Made by a program: the position numbers and the translations under genes. This document shows, in pieces, positions 5,002 through 6,968 of a stretch of 6,968 nucleotides of DNA (position 1 is the first letter of the stretch; every line of letters begins with the position of its first letter). Location: assembly GCA_943331005.2 (NCBI GenBank), contig CALQJX020000039.1, forward strand, positions 1 to 6,968, given 5' to 3'. Source of the DNA: Bordetella parapertussis (GTDB lineage: Bacteria > Bacteroidota > Bacteroidia > Chitinophagales > Chitinophagaceae). A model generated the notes under the pieces. That model worked only from the letters and a program-made list of their open reading frames with translations, made no database searches and was not told the origin of the DNA.

Positions 5002-6968
5002 TTAGTTCTTTGTGAAACGGGTACCTGATATTTTGATGCCATCTTTATAACATGATATTATATAGATACCATTTGTCATTCCCGACACATCAATTGCAGC
5101 TTTGTTGTTTCCGGTAGTTACAGAGTATATCTTTTGACCAATAATGTTCTGTAGTACTACTTCAACATCACCTTTAACTTCTTCGCTTACTACTATGTTT
5201 ACAAAGCTGCCCGATGGATTAGGGAATACAGTAACAGTTACATCACTATTTGTAGCAATATCTATAGAAAGTGGTGTTTTGTAATAGGTCTTCTGCATGC
5301 AGGAAGTAAGTGTGGTCATAACCCAATACAGTTTGTGTGTGAAATCGGGATTTGCATTTACATAATCCTGATTGATCTCACCTGTAAGAATTGTAGAATC
5401 AAGAGTTGCTGCATCGTCATAACCCCACTGGTAAGAACTTTCAGTATTTGGTGTGGCAACAAAGTGACCATTGAAATATAAGACAAAGTCTTTTTGCACA
5501 ATACTGTTAGTGATATTAATATTTACTGTGCTCTGCCTGGCGCAACCAGTAATGGTATTTCTGCTATTTAACGATACGTAGGCTGTTCCTGCCGTATCGA
5601 AATTGACTACTGAATAATTATGCAAAGTTCCCTGTGCCCAAACAGATGCGTTTAAGGCGGTCCAGTTATATACTGTATTTGCTTCAGAAGGAATGTTAGT
5701 TCCAAAGTTCTGATACATAGTGCCCAAACAAACCGTTGCCTGAGACTGTGTAGTTATAACAGGGAAGGGAGGAAGTGCATTTATAGTTATGATCTTAATA
5801 GTTGTTGCTGATCCGCAAGAGTTAGTTACTGTATAAATTACTGTATCTATTCCTGCATTTACACCAATTACCATACCCCCTGCAATAGTGGCTTTACTGT
5901 TGCTGATGGTCCATGTGCCACCTATAGCTGTATTCAGTAAAGTAATCACTGAACCAATACAAACATTTGACGGGCCAGTAATATTACCAGCATTGGGAGC
6001 CGGATTTACTGTCACTATCCTTGTTACTGTAGTAGTGCCGCAACTATTATTAACTGTATAAGATATAGTAGTAGTACCTGTAGCTATACCAGAAACGATA
6101 CCTGTAGCAGAGCCGATAGTAGCAGTAGCTGTGTTTACCGAAGACCATACACCACCCGTAGCAGTATTGCTGAGTGTGGTAGTAGTTGCCGGGCATAGTA
6201 CCAGTGTGCCGGTAATAGCACCTGCATTAGGCAGCGGGTTAACCGATACAATTGAAGTTGCTGCAATGGTGCCGCAACTATTGGTAACTGTATAAGATAT
6301 AGTAGTAGTGCCTGCAGCTATACCAGAAACGATACCTGTTGCAGAACCGATAGTAGCAGTAGCTGTGTTTACAGAAGACCATACACCACCCGTCGCAGTA
6401 TTGCTGAGTGTAGTTGTAGTAGCAGGGCAAAGTACTAGTGTACCTGTTATAGCACCTGCATTAGGCAGCGGGTTAACCGATACAATTGCTGTAGCAGCAG
6501 CTGTGCCGCAGCTATTGGTAACTGTGTAAGAAATGGTAGTAGTGCCTGCAGCTATACCAGAAACGATACCTGTTGCAGAACCGATAGTAGCAGTAGCTGT
6601 GTTTACAGAAAACCATACACCACTCGTAGCAGTATTGCTGAGTGTGGTAGTAGTGGCCGGGCAAAGTACCAGTGTACCTGTTATAGCACCTGCATTAGGC
6701 AGCGGATTAACCGATACAATTGCTGTTGTCGCAGCTGTGCCGCAGCTATTGGTAACTGTATAAGATATAGTGGATGTACCCGTAGCAATACCAGAAACGA
6801 TACCTGTTGCAGAACCGATAGTAGCAGTAGCTGTGTTCACCGAAGACCATACACCGCCTGTAGCAGTATTGCTGAGTGTGGTAGTAGTGGCCGGGCAAAG
6901 TACCAGTGTACCTGTTATAGCACCTGCATTAGGCAGCGGGTTAACCGATACAATTGCTGTAGCAGCAG
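5002..6968 (-). CDS. T9SS-secreted Ig-like repeat surface protein (partial)
   Basis: Only the C-terminal 654 residues are visible. The frame is open to the right edge, so the N terminus with its signal peptide is missing; the GTG at 6838-6840 is an internal valine codon, not a start. In visible numbering, residues 1-12 end one repeat. Units at 13-90, 91-168, 169-246 and 247-324 are near-identical 78-residue Ig-like/BIG-type domains (NAGAITGTLVLCP start, NSCGT near the end, VNPLP linker), and 325-399 is a diverged unit. About 400-570 hold two non-repeat beta-rich segments (FPVITTQ..., then DFVLYFNGHF...). Residues 571-654 are a type IX secretion type A sorting domain (VFPNPSGSFVNI, NIIGQKIY, IDVSGMTNGIYIISCYKDG). 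The protein is therefore exported across the outer membrane and probably attached at the surface as an adhesin or matrix protein. It is co-directional with the OmpA/TSP3 gene 26 nt downstream. Confidence 0.92.
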   Translation of the reverse strand, partial: AATAIVSVNPLPNAGAITGTLVLCPATTTTLSNTATGGVWSSVNTATATIGSATGIVSGIATGTSTISYTVTNSCGTAATTAIVSVNPLPNAGAITGTLVLCPATTTTLSNTATSGVWFSVNTATATIGSATGIVSGIAAGTTTISYTVTNSCGTAAATAIVSVNPLPNAGAITGTLVLCPATTTTLSNTATGGVWSSVNTATATIGSATGIVSGIAAGTTTISYTVTNSCGTIAATSIVSVNPLPNAGAITGTLVLCPATTTTLSNTATGGVWSSVNTATATIGSATGIVSGIATGTTTISYTVNNSCGTTTVTRIVTVNPAPNAGNITGPSNVCIGSVITLLNTAIGGTWTISNSKATIAGGMVIGVNAGIDTVIYTVTNSCGSATTIKIITINALPPFPVITTQSQATVCLGTMYQNFGTNIPSEANTVYNWTALNASVWAQGTLHNYSVVNFDTAGTAYVSLNSRNTITGCARQSTVNINITNSIVQKDFVLYFNGHFVATPNTESSYQWGYDDAATLDSTILTGEINQDYVNANPDFTHKLYWVMTTLTSCMQKTYYKTPLSIDIATNSDVTVTVFPNPSGSFVNIVVSEEVKGDVEVVLQNIIGQKIYSVTTGNNKAAIDVSGMTNGIYIISCYKDGIKISGTRFTKN
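5770..6968 (-). repeat. 234-bp tandem repeats encoding Ig-like units
   Basis: The marker CCTGCATTAGGCAGCGG recurs at 6221, 6455, 6689 and 6923, exactly 234 bp apart, with a diverged form at 5987. Units, each starting at the Asn codon, are 6930-6697, 6696-6463, 6462-6229, 6228-5995, and a 225-bp diverged unit 5994-5770. A further unit is cut by the right edge. The first four are nearly identical at DNA level. Differences cluster in the few residues after NSCGT and in the GIA(T/A)GT(S/T)T turn. High identity points to recent duplication or gene conversion. Confidence 0.95.

Noticed and set aside
6308..6763. Two similar plus-strand frames of 73 and 76 codons
   Set aside because: They are antisense shadows of the tandem repeat. 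Their similarity to each other only reflects the 234-bp repeat on the other strand.
6838..6840. GTG as the start of the repeat protein
   Set aside because: The same frame stays open to the window edge and continues the repeat pattern (VWSSV), so this is an internal valine codon.
5770..6968. CRISPR-like array because of regular repeats
   Set aside because: The 234-bp period is an exact multiple of three, in frame, without unique spacers, and codes for Ig-like domains.

Overview
The window looks like a stretch of a Bacteroidota chromosome, probably from the Chitinophagaceae or a close relative. Four things point there: a type IX secretion (T9SS) type A sorting domain, an OmpA-family protein with thrombospondin type 3 (TSP3) repeats and an N-terminal beta-barrel, A-rich start regions without clear Shine-Dalgarno sequences, and a tRNA promoter that matches the TAnnTTTG box of this phylum. 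The genus is inference. Every gene I can support is on the minus strand, so transcription runs from right to left.

Right part (about 3170-6968): a large secreted repeat protein runs off the right edge. Its visible part has near-identical 78-residue Ig-like units (234 bp each), one diverged unit, two non-repeat segments and a T9SS sorting domain. Twenty-six bases downstream lies a 601-residue outer-membrane protein made of a beta-barrel, TSP3 repeats and an OmpA peptidoglycan-binding domain. The spacing implies one operon, and the pair reads as a surface adhesin with its envelope anchor or partner.

Middle part (527-3047): six small envelope or stress-type genes in one direction. In transcription order they are a lysine-rich secreted coil protein, a 103-residue protein with a signal peptide and a C-terminal membrane segment, a CsbD-family protein, a coiled-coil lipoprotein resembling the sll1863 stress family, a PorT-like outer-membrane beta-barrel, and a 51-residue two-helix membrane protein of the lmo0937/DUF5670 type. 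Together they look like a general-stress or envelope-stress cluster. Gaps of 43-230 bp between them hold hairpins and possible operators.

Left part (1-450): a complete tRNA-Glu(TTC) gene with its own promoter and a strong terminator hairpin. Two perfect inverted repeats lie just beyond its promoter. No protein gene is recognisable in 1-178.

I see no CRISPR array, transposase, rRNA or obvious defence system. The most interesting items are the nearly identical tandem repeats in the adhesin, its pairing with the OmpA/TSP3 protein, and the compact stress cluster with its little-studied small proteins.
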